From contig NZ_MKVV01000098.1 of NCBI RefSeq assembly GCF_001899645.1, forward strand, positions 46,944 to 110,943: 64,000 nucleotides of DNA, written 5' to 3'. A program made the translations under genes and the position numbers. Numbering within the stretch: the first letter of the stretch is position 1; each line of letters opens with the position of its first letter. The stretch is from Pseudonocardia sp. 73-21 (GTDB lineage: Bacteria; Actinomycetota; Actinomycetes; Mycobacteriales; Pseudonocardiaceae). The notes under the pieces were generated by a model. The model had not been told where the DNA came from and ran no database searches. It worked only from the letters and a program-made list of their open reading frames with translations. This document shows, in pieces, positions 57,183-64,000 of the stretch.

Positions 57183-59093
57183 ATGTGGCACCCGCGTCTC
57201 GCGCCCGTGACGACGGTCTCCGTCGTCGTACCGACCTTCAACGAGTCCGAGAACGTCGCGCTGCTGCTGCGGCGGCTCGGCACCGCGCTCCCCGTCGGCG
57301 CCGAGGTGATCGTCGTCGACGACAGCACCGACGAGACCCCGGACATCGTCCGCGCCGTCGCGCCCACGATGCCCTTCCGGGTCGTGCTGGTGCACCGCGA
57401 CGAGCCGGCCGGAGGTCTGGGCGGCGCGGTGGTCGAGGGCCTGCGGGCCGCCACGGCCGAGTGGGCCGTCGTCATGGACGCCGACCTGCAGCACCCGCCG
57501 CACGTCGTGCCCGAGCTGCTCGCCGCGACCGACGGCAACGACCTGGTCGTCGCGACCCGCTACGCGCCCGGCGGCGACGGTGACGGTCTCGGTACCTCCT
57601 ACCGGCACGCGGTGTCCCGGGCCGCGAAGCGGTTCGCGACCGGCCTGTTCGGCGACCCCGTCGCCCGCATGACCGACCCGCTCAGCGGCTTCTTCGCGGT
57701 GCGCCTGGCCGCGCTCGACCTGGACCGGGTCGACCCGATCGGCTACAAGATCCTGCTGGAGCTGGCCGTGCGCTGCCGGCTCACCCGCTTCGCCGAGGTG
57801 CCGTTCGCGTTCGCCGCCCGCCATGCGGGCGAGTCGAAGTCCACCGTGCGTGAGGGCCTGCGTTTCCTGCGGCACCTGGCGACGCTGCGGGCGGCCACGC
57901 CGCGCCGCGCGATCCGGCCCGCCACGGCGCCCGTCATCGGCCGCACGGACGCCTCGCTGAACATCCTCCTCGTCACCAGCGAGGCCCCCCCGATCGTCTC
58001 GGGCATCTCCCGCTGCGTCGACCGCCTCACCGAGGGGCTGCGCGCGCGCGGCCACCGCGTCGACGTGCTGTCGTCGGTGCAGATCCCGCGGCTCGTGCTG
58101 GGCGAGTACCGGTTCAGCACGCTCGCCGCCCACAGGCGGCGGGTCTCGCGCCTGGTCGCCGAGTACGACGTGGTCAACCTGCACGGGCCGGTTCCGACGA
58201 TGAGCGACGTCATGCTGCTGGTGGCGGGTGCCCGCAGGAGCGTCCCGATCGTCTACACCCACCACTCCGCGCTCGCCGTCCGCGGCGCCGAGACCCTCTC
58301 GCGCATCTACAACCGCCTGCACCGGCACCTCAGCGGCCGCGCCGACGCGATCATCACCAGTTCCACGGCCTACGCCGAGGGCCAGAGCCGCGCGGGTGGC
58401 CCGCCCGTCGAGACGATCCCCTGGGGCGTCGACCTGCGCCCGGTGCCGAAGCGGCCGGCGCGGCCGTCCGGGTCCCCGCTGCGCGTGCTGTTCGTCGGGC
58501 AGATGCGTCCCTACAAGGGACTCGACTGGCTGATCCCCGCCGTCGCGGGTCAGGCCGGCCTGGAGCTCACCCTGATCGGTGACGGGCCCGGCCGGGCCGG
58601 GTACGAGCGGCTGGCGGGCGGGGCCGGGAACGTCACGTTCGCCGGGCGCGTCGACGACGACGAGCTCGCCGCCGCCTTCGACCGCCACGACGTCGTCGTG
58701 CTGTGCTCGGTCACCCCGGCCGAGGCGTTCGGGCTGGTGGTGCTGGAGGGCATGGCGGCCGGCTGCGTGCCCGTCGTCACGGACCTGCCGGGTGTCCGGG
58801 ACCTCCCGGGTGAGGCCGGCATCGTCGTCCCGCTGCGGGACAGCGCCGCGCTGCGCGCCGCCTTCGAGAGCCTCGCCGCAGATCCCGCCCGACTGCGCGC
58901 CCTGTCGCGCCGGGCCCGCCGCCGGGCCGAGGGCCTCGACTGGGAGTCCTGCGTCGAGCGGTACGAGGTCGTGCTCACCAAGACCGCCGCCCGCCGTGCC
59001 GCCCGGCCGCTCGCCGGGCGCGTCACGCCCCTCGTCGTCGCCGCGCCCGCCCAGCCCGCTGCCGCGCAGCCCGCCGTCACCTCGTACCGGTGA
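57183..59093 (+). CDS. fused polyprenol-phosphate sugar transferase (GT2, DPM1-like) and GT4 glycosyltransferase
   Basis: The 636-residue fusion has residues 10-245 as a DPM1-like GT2 domain: TVSVVVPTFNESENVALLLRRLG, VIVVDDSTDETPDIVRAV, AEWAVVMDADLQHPPHVVPELL (DxD), MTDPLSGFFAVRLAALDLDRVDPIGYKILLELAVR. Such domains transfer a sugar to polyprenol phosphate. Residues 255-615 form a GT4 domain: NILLVTSEAPPIVSGISRCVDRLTEGLRARGH, IVYTHHSAL, VLFVGQMRPYKGLDWL and VVVLCSVTPAEAFGLVVLEGMAAGCVPVVTDLPGVRDL (E-x7-E). ATG at 57183 after GAGGACC. It heads the last operon, overlapping the flippase. The fusion would couple lipid-sugar donor synthesis to glycan assembly. Confidence 0.9.
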   Translation: MWHPRLAPVTTVSVVVPTFNESENVALLLRRLGTALPVGAEVIVVDDSTDETPDIVRAVAPTMPFRVVLVHRDEPAGGLGGAVVEGLRAATAEWAVVMDADLQHPPHVVPELLAATDGNDLVVATRYAPGGDGDGLGTSYRHAVSRAAKRFATGLFGDPVARMTDPLSGFFAVRLAALDLDRVDPIGYKILLELAVRCRLTRFAEVPFAFAARHAGESKSTVREGLRFLRHLATLRAATPRRAIRPATAPVIGRTDASLNILLVTSEAPPIVSGISRCVDRLTEGLRARGHRVDVLSSVQIPRLVLGEYRFSTLAAHRRRVSRLVAEYDVVNLHGPVPTMSDVMLLVAGARRSVPIVYTHHSALAVRGAETLSRIYNRLHRHLSGRADAIITSSTAYAEGQSRAGGPPVETIPWGVDLRPVPKRPARPSGSPLRVLFVGQMRPYKGLDWLIPAVAGQAGLELTLIGDGPGRAGYERLAGGAGNVTFAGRVDDDELAAAFDRHDVVVLCSVTPAEAFGLVVLEGMAAGCVPVVTDLPGVRDLPGEAGIVVPLRDSAALRAAFESLAADPARLRALSRRARRRAEGLDWESCVERYEVVLTKTAARRAARPLAGRVTPLVVAAPAQPAAAQPAVTSYR

Positions 59094-60571
59094 GCGGGAT
59101 GGCCACGACGGGCATGCAGCGGGAGCGGGGGATCGCGGGCGGCAGCGCCGTACTGGTCGGTGCCGTCGCCGCGACCTCCGTCCTCAACTACGGCCTGGGC
59201 GTCGCGCTCGCCTGGCTCCTGCCGCCCGACCGCTTCGGCGTCGTCGGCACCCTGCTCTCCCTGCTCCTGCTGGCCACGTCGGTGCTCGCGGCGGGCTTCC
59301 CGTGGGCGCTGGCCCGGGCCGTCGCCGCGAACCACGCGGACGAGGCCGCCACCTTCCGCGCCGCACTGCTCGGCAACGTCGGGCTCGGCCTCGTCCTGGC
59401 CGTCGCGTTCGCCGCCGTCCAGCTGCCGACCGGCGCGCTGCTGCCGGGCGTCGGGCCGGTGCCGACCGTGCTCGCCGCGGTCACCGTCGTGCTGCTGGCC
59501 CTGGGCTCGGTCCAGGTCGGCGCGCTGCAGGGCGCCCGCCGGTTCGACGCCGTGGCCACCACCCGCGTGCTGGAGTGCGTCGCCAAGGTCATCTTGGTCG
59601 TTGCGGCGGTCACCGTGTTCGCGCTGGGTGTCGCCGGGGTCGCGCTGGCGCTGCTGATCAGCGCGGCCGTCGCCGCGGCGTGGTCGCTGCGGTCGCTGCG
59701 CGACCGACTGCCCGGGCGCGGCCCGGTCGCCGCCGCGCGCGTCTTCGCCGACGCGGTGCCCCTGTCGGTCGCCACGACCGGGTTCGGGATCCTCGGCACG
59801 CTCGACGTCCTGCTGCTCGGCGCGCTGGGGGGCGGCACCGGCGGCGCGGCGCTCGCCGTCGGCGTCTACCAGGCCGCGGCGATCATCGGGCGCGCCCCGT
59901 TCTTCCTCGGCTCGGCCGTCTCGGAGGCGGCGTTCCCGCACATCGCCGCCGCCCGCACCCCGGCCGACGCCCACCGCATCACGGCGAACGCCCTGCGGCT
60001 CATCCCACTCGCACTGGTCCCCCTGCAGCTGGTGCTGCTCGTCGCGCCCGACCTGGTGCTGTCGGTCGTGCTGCCCGCCGCCTACGCGGACGCCACCGGG
60101 CCGGTGCGCGTGATCACCCTGGGCACGGTCGGACTGCTCGTCGCGGACACGCTGCTCAAGGCGCTGCTCGCCCGCGGGTTCGGCCGCGCCGTCGCGGCGC
60201 GCGTCCCGTTCGCGGTCGCCGTGCAGCTCGCCGGGCTGTTCCTCGCCGTGCCGCAGTTCGGCCCGGTCGGCGCCGCCTGGTCGTTCGCGGCCGGGTCGTG
60301 GACCATGGCGGTGCTGCTCGCCGGCGCCTACCTCACCCGGTTCCGGCCGCCGCGGCCGCGGCCGGCCCCGGTGGTGCGCTGGGCGGCGGCACTCGGCGTG
60401 GCGGCCGGAGCCTTCCTGGCGGCCGACCACGCCGGTACGGTACCCGGTGCGGCGCTCGTGCTGCTCGGGCTCGCCGCGTACCTCGGGATCGCCGCCCGGT
60501 TCGGTCTGGTGCCCGCGGACGTCGCCGAGCACGTGCGTCGCCGCGTACGGCGACCGGCCACGGAGTCCTGA
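59090..60571 (+). CDS. polysaccharide/lipid-linked glycan flippase (MOP superfamily)
   Basis: The 493-residue integral membrane protein has about fourteen helices, in the oligosaccharide flippase/Wzx pattern. It starts GIAGGSAVLVGAVAATSVLNYGLGVALAWLLPPDRFGVVGTLLSLLLLATSVLAAGFPWALARAVAAN, with LLGALGGGTGGAALAVGVYQAAAIIGRAPFFLGSAVSEAAFPHIAAAR in the middle and a hydrophobic C-terminal third. Position between a polyprenol-sugar transferase and a GT39-like transferase suggests export of a lipid-linked sugar. GTG at 59090 overlaps the upstream stop by 4 bp. Confidence 0.88.
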   Translation: MSGMATTGMQRERGIAGGSAVLVGAVAATSVLNYGLGVALAWLLPPDRFGVVGTLLSLLLLATSVLAAGFPWALARAVAANHADEAATFRAALLGNVGLGLVLAVAFAAVQLPTGALLPGVGPVPTVLAAVTVVLLALGSVQVGALQGARRFDAVATTRVLECVAKVILVVAAVTVFALGVAGVALALLISAAVAAAWSLRSLRDRLPGRGPVAAARVFADAVPLSVATTGFGILGTLDVLLLGALGGGTGGAALAVGVYQAAAIIGRAPFFLGSAVSEAAFPHIAAARTPADAHRITANALRLIPLALVPLQLVLLVAPDLVLSVVLPAAYADATGPVRVITLGTVGLLVADTLLKALLARGFGRAVAARVPFAVAVQLAGLFLAVPQFGPVGAAWSFAAGSWTMAVLLAGAYLTRFRPPRPRPAPVVRWAAALGVAAGAFLAADHAGTVPGAALVLLGLAAYLGIAARFGLVPADVAEHVRRRVRRPATES

Positions 60572-60573
60572 CC

Positions 60574-62838
60574 ATGACCACGACGTCCCCGAGAGCGGCT
60601 CCGGCCTCCGCGGCGGCCACCCGCCCGGCCCCCTCCCGCGGCCGGGGCGAGATGGCCGTCGTGCTGGGCGGCGCGGTGGTCGCGGGCATCGCGCTGCTGA
60701 CCGGCATCGCGACGAGCCCCGACACCCAGTACGACGAGGTCGTCTACACCCGTGCCGCCCAGCAGGTCGCCCAGAGCTGGCACCTGACCTGGTCGAACAC
60801 GGCGTTCTTCGTCCACCCGCCGCTGTCGTTCCTCGCCCAGGCCGGGTGGCTGCGGCTGCTCGGCATGCAGGACGCCCCGCTGGACCAGGCGATCGTCGCC
60901 GCCCGCGTGCTCACCGCGGCCGCCGCCGTCTTCGCGGTCCTCCTGCTCGGGCTGCTCACCGCGTACCTGGCCCCGGCCGCGAGCCGCACGCGCGGTCTCG
61001 TGCTCGTCGGGCTCGTCGTCGGGATCGCGGCGCTCGACCCCGTCATGCTGCGCTACGGTCGGCTCGCGCTCATCGAGCCGCTGGCGCTGATCGCCGCGAT
61101 GCTGACCCTCTGCCTGGCCATCCGGCTGCGCGACGCCGGGGCGGTCGTCTACGTCCCGGTCGTCGGCCTGGCCACGGGGCTGACGCTGCTGACCAAGGAG
61201 GTCACCGCGTTCTGCCTGTTCACCCCGGTCGTGCACGCGCTGCTCAGCCGCGACCGCAGGCGGATCGGCGTCACGGCGGGCGGCTTCGCCTGGGGTCTGG
61301 GGCTGTGGCTGCTGTTCCCGCTGTGGGCCTACGCCCTGGGGCTGAGCACGGACTTCATCGACGTCAAGTTCGCGACCTTCGAACGGCTGCTCGGCCTCGT
61401 GCAGATCACCGGGTGGAACCGGCCGGGCGTGTCGTTCGCCTCGGCGGTGGTGGCCCAGCTCGGCGCGTACGCGACGTCGTACGTGTTCCTCGCGCTCGGC
61501 GGGATCGCCCTGCTGTGGCTGATGACGCGGGCCGTCGTCGGTGCCGCGCGGTGGCTGCTGGCCTGGCTCGTCACCAGCTACGCGTTCGCCGCGTACATGG
61601 TGCTGTTCGGCACGCTCAACGAGCAGTTCTTCGTCTACATCCTCCCCGCCGCCATCGTCGGTACCGTCCTGGCGGCCGACGCGGCACTGACCCGCGTGCG
61701 CGCGCCCCGGGCGCGGGGCGTGGTCGCCGTGGTCGCCGCCGTCGTGGTGCTCGGCACGTCGGCCACCGGCTGGGTCCGCCTCTACACCACCGACAACGCC
61801 GCGATCTTCGCGATCACCGCGCTGATCCGCGACACCGTGCCGGCGTGCGCCACGATCTCGGTCACCGGTGACCCCGACCGCTTCTCCTACCTGCTCCCCG
61901 GCACCCGCGTGGCCACCTTCGCCACCGGCGAGGGCGCGCAGGCCCACGGCGTGCACCTGTTCGTCCTCAGCGACAAGGACGTCGCCTCCGGCTACGGCGA
62001 CGCCACCGCCGGGCTGGTCCGCTTCGTGCGCGCGCACGGCACGCGCGTCACGCGCCACGACACGTTCACCTACGACGGGCTGGAGCTCTGGCGCACCCCG
62101 GTCGACCCCTACGCGCCGCTGGCCGACAGCGAGCCGGTCCCCGGCGGGACGTTCGTGGTCACCGACGCCGACCGCTGCGGCGGGTTCGCCGTCGTCGACC
62201 CGTTCGCGGCCGGGGTGGCCGCGCTGGGCGGCAAGGGGGTCGTCGGCGCGCCGGTGTCGGGGAGCTTCCCCACCGCGTCCGGTACGACGGCGCAGATCTT
62301 CACCGGCGCCGTGCTCACCGCGGAACCCGGCGCGCCCGCCACGGCCGCCCCCGTCGTGCCCCGGCTCGCCACCACGGCCGCGTACCGCGCGGCGCAGCTG
62401 CCCCCCGTCACCCTGGGCGACCCCGCCGGCCTGCTCACCGATCCCGCGATCACCGCCGCCTACCTGCGCGGCGGTGACGCCGCCGCGGCGAGGGCCCGGC
62501 TCGGCGATCCCGTCGGCCCGCCGACCCCGATGCCGGACGGGCAGGTCAGGCAGGCGTTCGCGGGCGGTGTGCTGGAGCACCCGGCGGGCGCGGACGGGGT
62601 CCGCCTCGCCGCGATCGGGACGCTCGCGCGCGACGCGGGCCTGATCACCCCGCCCGCCGCGGCCGCGGGCCCGCAGGCGGCCCCGCCCCTGGACGCCGAC
62701 ATCCAGCCCGGGCAGCCGACCTCGGTGCGGCCGTTCGTCGTCGCGTTGCTGGCCGGCCTGGCGCTCTACCTCGCGCTGCCGGTGCTGGTCGTCGAGATCG
62801 CCCGGCTCGTGCGCCGGCGCCCGGCGAGGGCGCGATGA
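60574..62838 (+). CDS. GT39/ArnT-like membrane glycosyltransferase
   Basis: The 754-residue protein has a GT-C fold. After helix 1 comes TSPDTQYDEVVYTRAAQQVAQSWHLTWSNTAFFVHPPLSFLAQAG, where the DE pair in the first extracytoplasmic loop is the typical catalytic region. FVHPPL matches the ArnT/PMT pattern. LRYGRLALIEPLALIAAMLTLCLAIRL and further helices follow up to about residue 410. Residues 420-730 form an extracytoplasmic region with no clear family, and a last helix (FVVALLAGLALYLALPVLVVEIARL) anchors the C-terminus. Such enzymes use polyprenyl-phosphate sugars on the outer face. ATG at 60574, two bases after the flippase. The stop overlaps the next gene. Confidence 0.88.
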   Translation: MTTTSPRAAPASAAATRPAPSRGRGEMAVVLGGAVVAGIALLTGIATSPDTQYDEVVYTRAAQQVAQSWHLTWSNTAFFVHPPLSFLAQAGWLRLLGMQDAPLDQAIVAARVLTAAAAVFAVLLLGLLTAYLAPAASRTRGLVLVGLVVGIAALDPVMLRYGRLALIEPLALIAAMLTLCLAIRLRDAGAVVYVPVVGLATGLTLLTKEVTAFCLFTPVVHALLSRDRRRIGVTAGGFAWGLGLWLLFPLWAYALGLSTDFIDVKFATFERLLGLVQITGWNRPGVSFASAVVAQLGAYATSYVFLALGGIALLWLMTRAVVGAARWLLAWLVTSYAFAAYMVLFGTLNEQFFVYILPAAIVGTVLAADAALTRVRAPRARGVVAVVAAVVVLGTSATGWVRLYTTDNAAIFAITALIRDTVPACATISVTGDPDRFSYLLPGTRVATFATGEGAQAHGVHLFVLSDKDVASGYGDATAGLVRFVRAHGTRVTRHDTFTYDGLELWRTPVDPYAPLADSEPVPGGTFVVTDADRCGGFAVVDPFAAGVAALGGKGVVGAPVSGSFPTASGTTAQIFTGAVLTAEPGAPATAAPVVPRLATTAAYRAAQLPPVTLGDPAGLLTDPAITAAYLRGGDAAAARARLGDPVGPPTPMPDGQVRQAFAGGVLEHPAGADGVRLAAIGTLARDAGLITPPAAAAGPQAAPPLDADIQPGQPTSVRPFVVALLAGLALYLALPVLVVEIARLVRRRPARAR

Positions 62839-63482
62839 GCGAGCGTGCAAGCGCATCGTCGACGCGGCGCACGCCGGCGCTCGGCCCTGTGCCCGCCCTG
62901 CCGAGGCGCACCGTCCTCGTGCGCCTCGGCGCCGTCGTGGCGCTGCTGGCCGTCGCACTCGGCGTGCGGGGCTCCGGGGTGCTGCACCCCGACACATCCG
63001 CGGGGCTGCCGCCGCTGCCCGCGGTCGCCGTCGTCCTGCCCGGGATCGTCCGCTCCGCCACCCCGACCGAGACCGACCTCGTGCAGCTGCACGACACCTA
63101 TGCGGTGCGCACGATCGTCTCCGTCGGCCCGCCGAGCGTGGCGGAGCAGGCCGCGGTGCCGGCGCTCGGCATGGCGCTCGTGCGCCTCGACGTGGCGCCG
63201 GGCGCCGCGCCCACGGTCGGGCAGGTCCGCGACCTGCGTGCGGTCGCCGACGCCGGCGGCGGGCGGACCGTGCTGCACGACGACACCGGCACCGGCCCGG
63301 TCGTGGTCGCGGCCGCCGCGCTGCAGCTCGCGGTCGGCCTGCCGCTGGACGGCGTGCTCGAGCGCCTCGGACCGGCCGCGGCGGAGTTCACGCCCACCCA
63401 GCACCAGGCCCTGAAGGACATCGCCGCCGCCGTCCGCGGACCGGCGGACCCCGCCAACCCCTACGCCGCCCTCGCGAGGTGA
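62835..63482 (+). CDS. membrane-anchored dual-specificity-phosphatase-like protein, active site lost
   Basis: The 215-residue protein has an N-terminal membrane helix (LVRLGAVVALLAVALGVRGSG) and an extracytoplasmic domain. The domain follows the dual-specificity phosphatase plan: TETDLVQLHDTYAVRTIVSVGPPSVAEQAAVPALGMALVRLDVAP, then VGQVRDLRAVADAGGGRTVLHDDTGTGPVVVAAAALQL. Where a tyrosine phosphatase would have HCx5R, this has HDDTGTGP: neither the nucleophilic Cys nor the Arg is present. It may bind rather than hydrolyse phosphate, or be a different enzyme using Asp. ATG overlaps the upstream stop. It is fourth in the glycan operon. Confidence 0.72.
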   Translation: MSERASASSTRRTPALGPVPALPRRTVLVRLGAVVALLAVALGVRGSGVLHPDTSAGLPPLPAVAVVLPGIVRSATPTETDLVQLHDTYAVRTIVSVGPPSVAEQAAVPALGMALVRLDVAPGAAPTVGQVRDLRAVADAGGGRTVLHDDTGTGPVVVAAAALQLAVGLPLDGVLERLGPAAAEFTPTQHQALKDIAAAVRGPADPANPYAALAR

Positions 63483-63489
63483 CCCCGTC

Positions 63490-64000
63490 ATGACGCCCTC
63501 GACCCGCCCCGCTCCGACACCCGTCGTCAGCCCGGTGCCCCGCGCGGTCTGGCGGGAGGTGATGGACGCCGACCCCGACGCCACCGCGACGCAGGCGCCG
63601 GAGTGGATGGACTGCCTCGCCGCCCGGGGCTGTACCGACCGCAGCCGGCTCTACGTGCTGCCCGACGGCAGGCGCCTCGTGCTGCCGGTCGCGGCGCGCG
63701 CCGTCGGGGGGCTCGCCGTCACCGAGCAGTCGTGGCCCTACGGATGGGGTTACGGGGGCGCCCTCGTCGAGGGCGGCGAGCTGGACGAGGAGAGCTGCCG
63801 GCTGGTGCTCGACGACCTGGCGCGCAGCCGCGCCGTGCTGGCCGGGGTGACGCCCATGCCGCTGCGCGGAGCGGTGTGGGACGCCGCCGCGGGTCCGCGG
63901 GTGCGGCGCGTGCACTACACCTCGCACGTCATCGACCTCGCCGACGGCTGGGACGCGCTGTGGACGACGGGGTTCCGCCGGCAGGCCCGGAACTCGGTGC
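63490..64000 (+). CDS. FemAB/GNAT-like acyltransferase (partial)
   Basis: The gene starts at ATG 63490, seven bases after the previous stop, and runs off the window after 170 codons, so it is absent from the ORF track. It reads REVMDADPDATATQAPEWMDCLAARG, LYVLPDGRRLVLPVAARAVGG, TEQSWPYGWGYGGALVEGG, VHYTSHVIDLADGWDALWTTGFRRQARNSV. The 'ATQAPEWMD' start, 'SWPYGWGYGG' strand and 'FRRQARNSV' helix fit the GNAT/BioF2-like or FemAB peptidoglycan-bridge family. Those enzymes acylate sugars or peptidoglycan precursors. The context suggests modification of a surface glycan. The C-terminal half lies outside the window. Confidence 0.75.
   Translation, partial: MTPSTRPAPTPVVSPVPRAVWREVMDADPDATATQAPEWMDCLAARGCTDRSRLYVLPDGRRLVLPVAARAVGGLAVTEQSWPYGWGYGGALVEGGELDEESCRLVLDDLARSRAVLAGVTPMPLRGAVWDAAAGPRVRRVHYTSHVIDLADGWDALWTTGFRRQARNSV

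Overview
The window looks like chromosomal DNA of a very GC-rich actinomycete, most likely a Pseudonocardiaceae member such as Pseudonocardia or a relative. The reasons are the extreme G/C third-position bias, many GTG starts with 4-bp GTGA overlaps, a BldD regulator, a mycobacterial-type integration host factor (mihF), an actinobacterial pyrR leader, and the gene order ruvX-mltG ... prepilin peptidase-aroC-aroK-aroB-aroQ-pepQ-efp-nusB, bldD, pyrR-pyrB-pyrC-carA-carB-pyrF, mihF-gmk-rpoZ-coaBC-metK. No rRNA, tRNA, insertion sequence, prophage or CRISPR array was seen.

Layout. (1) 0-1.7 kb: ruvX and mltG. (2) 1.7-28.4 kb: a large accessory block. It sits between mltG and the prepilin peptidase/aroC genes, where actinobacteria usually carry aroE; no aroE is seen. 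It holds a wrecked urease locus (2.8-3.6 kb), a glycosyltransferase/WcbI glycan cluster (4.2-12 kb), a SigF-type sigma factor with a GAF-ANTAR protein (12-13.9 kb), and an operon of an acyl-CoA-dehydrogenase-like protein, a PIG-L deacetylase/methyltransferase fusion and a glycosyltransferase (14.5-17.7 kb). It continues with a dormancy-type stress island: PNPOx protein, universal stress protein, CBS-BON protein, DUF4389 membrane protein, P-type ATPase, and DosR-box-like palindromes (17.7-26.5 kb). It ends with a DMT-type membrane protein, a ureD remnant and an F420-type oxidoreductase. (3) 28.5-35.4 kb: prepilin peptidase, shikimate genes, an M24 peptidase, efp and nusB. (4) 35.4-38.5 kb: a TetR regulator divergent from a flavin oxidoreductase, followed by an MFS exporter. 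(5) 38.8-48.1 kb: bldD and the pyrimidine operon with a PyrR-binding leader. (6) 48.1-51.3 kb: an insertion of decayed genes (receiver-only response regulator, broken histidine kinase, broken metallo-beta-lactamase) plus an intact FAD oxidoreductase, between pyrF and mihF. (7) 51.3-56 kb: mihF, gmk, rpoZ, coaBC, a secreted SH3-like protein and metK. (8) 56-64 kb: a DUF6777 protein and a glycan assembly operon (DPM/GT4 fusion, flippase, GT39-like membrane transferase, degenerate phosphatase-fold protein, FemAB/GNAT-like protein running off the end).

How it fits together. Core nucleotide, aromatic and translation genes alternate with three accessory blocks, two of them concerned with cell-surface glycans and one with hypoxia/dormancy-type stress. 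The most distinctive structural features are a family of interspersed intergenic palindromic elements (core TGATCATG), three short tandem repeats (27, 28 and 32 bp) that each overlap a stop codon, and several relic loci showing active gene decay. The best candidate for an undescribed system is the 14.5-17.7 kb operon, whose predicted chemistry (glycosyl transfer, amino-sugar N-deacetylation, N-methylation, acyl-CoA-type redox) resembles Nod-factor tailoring.
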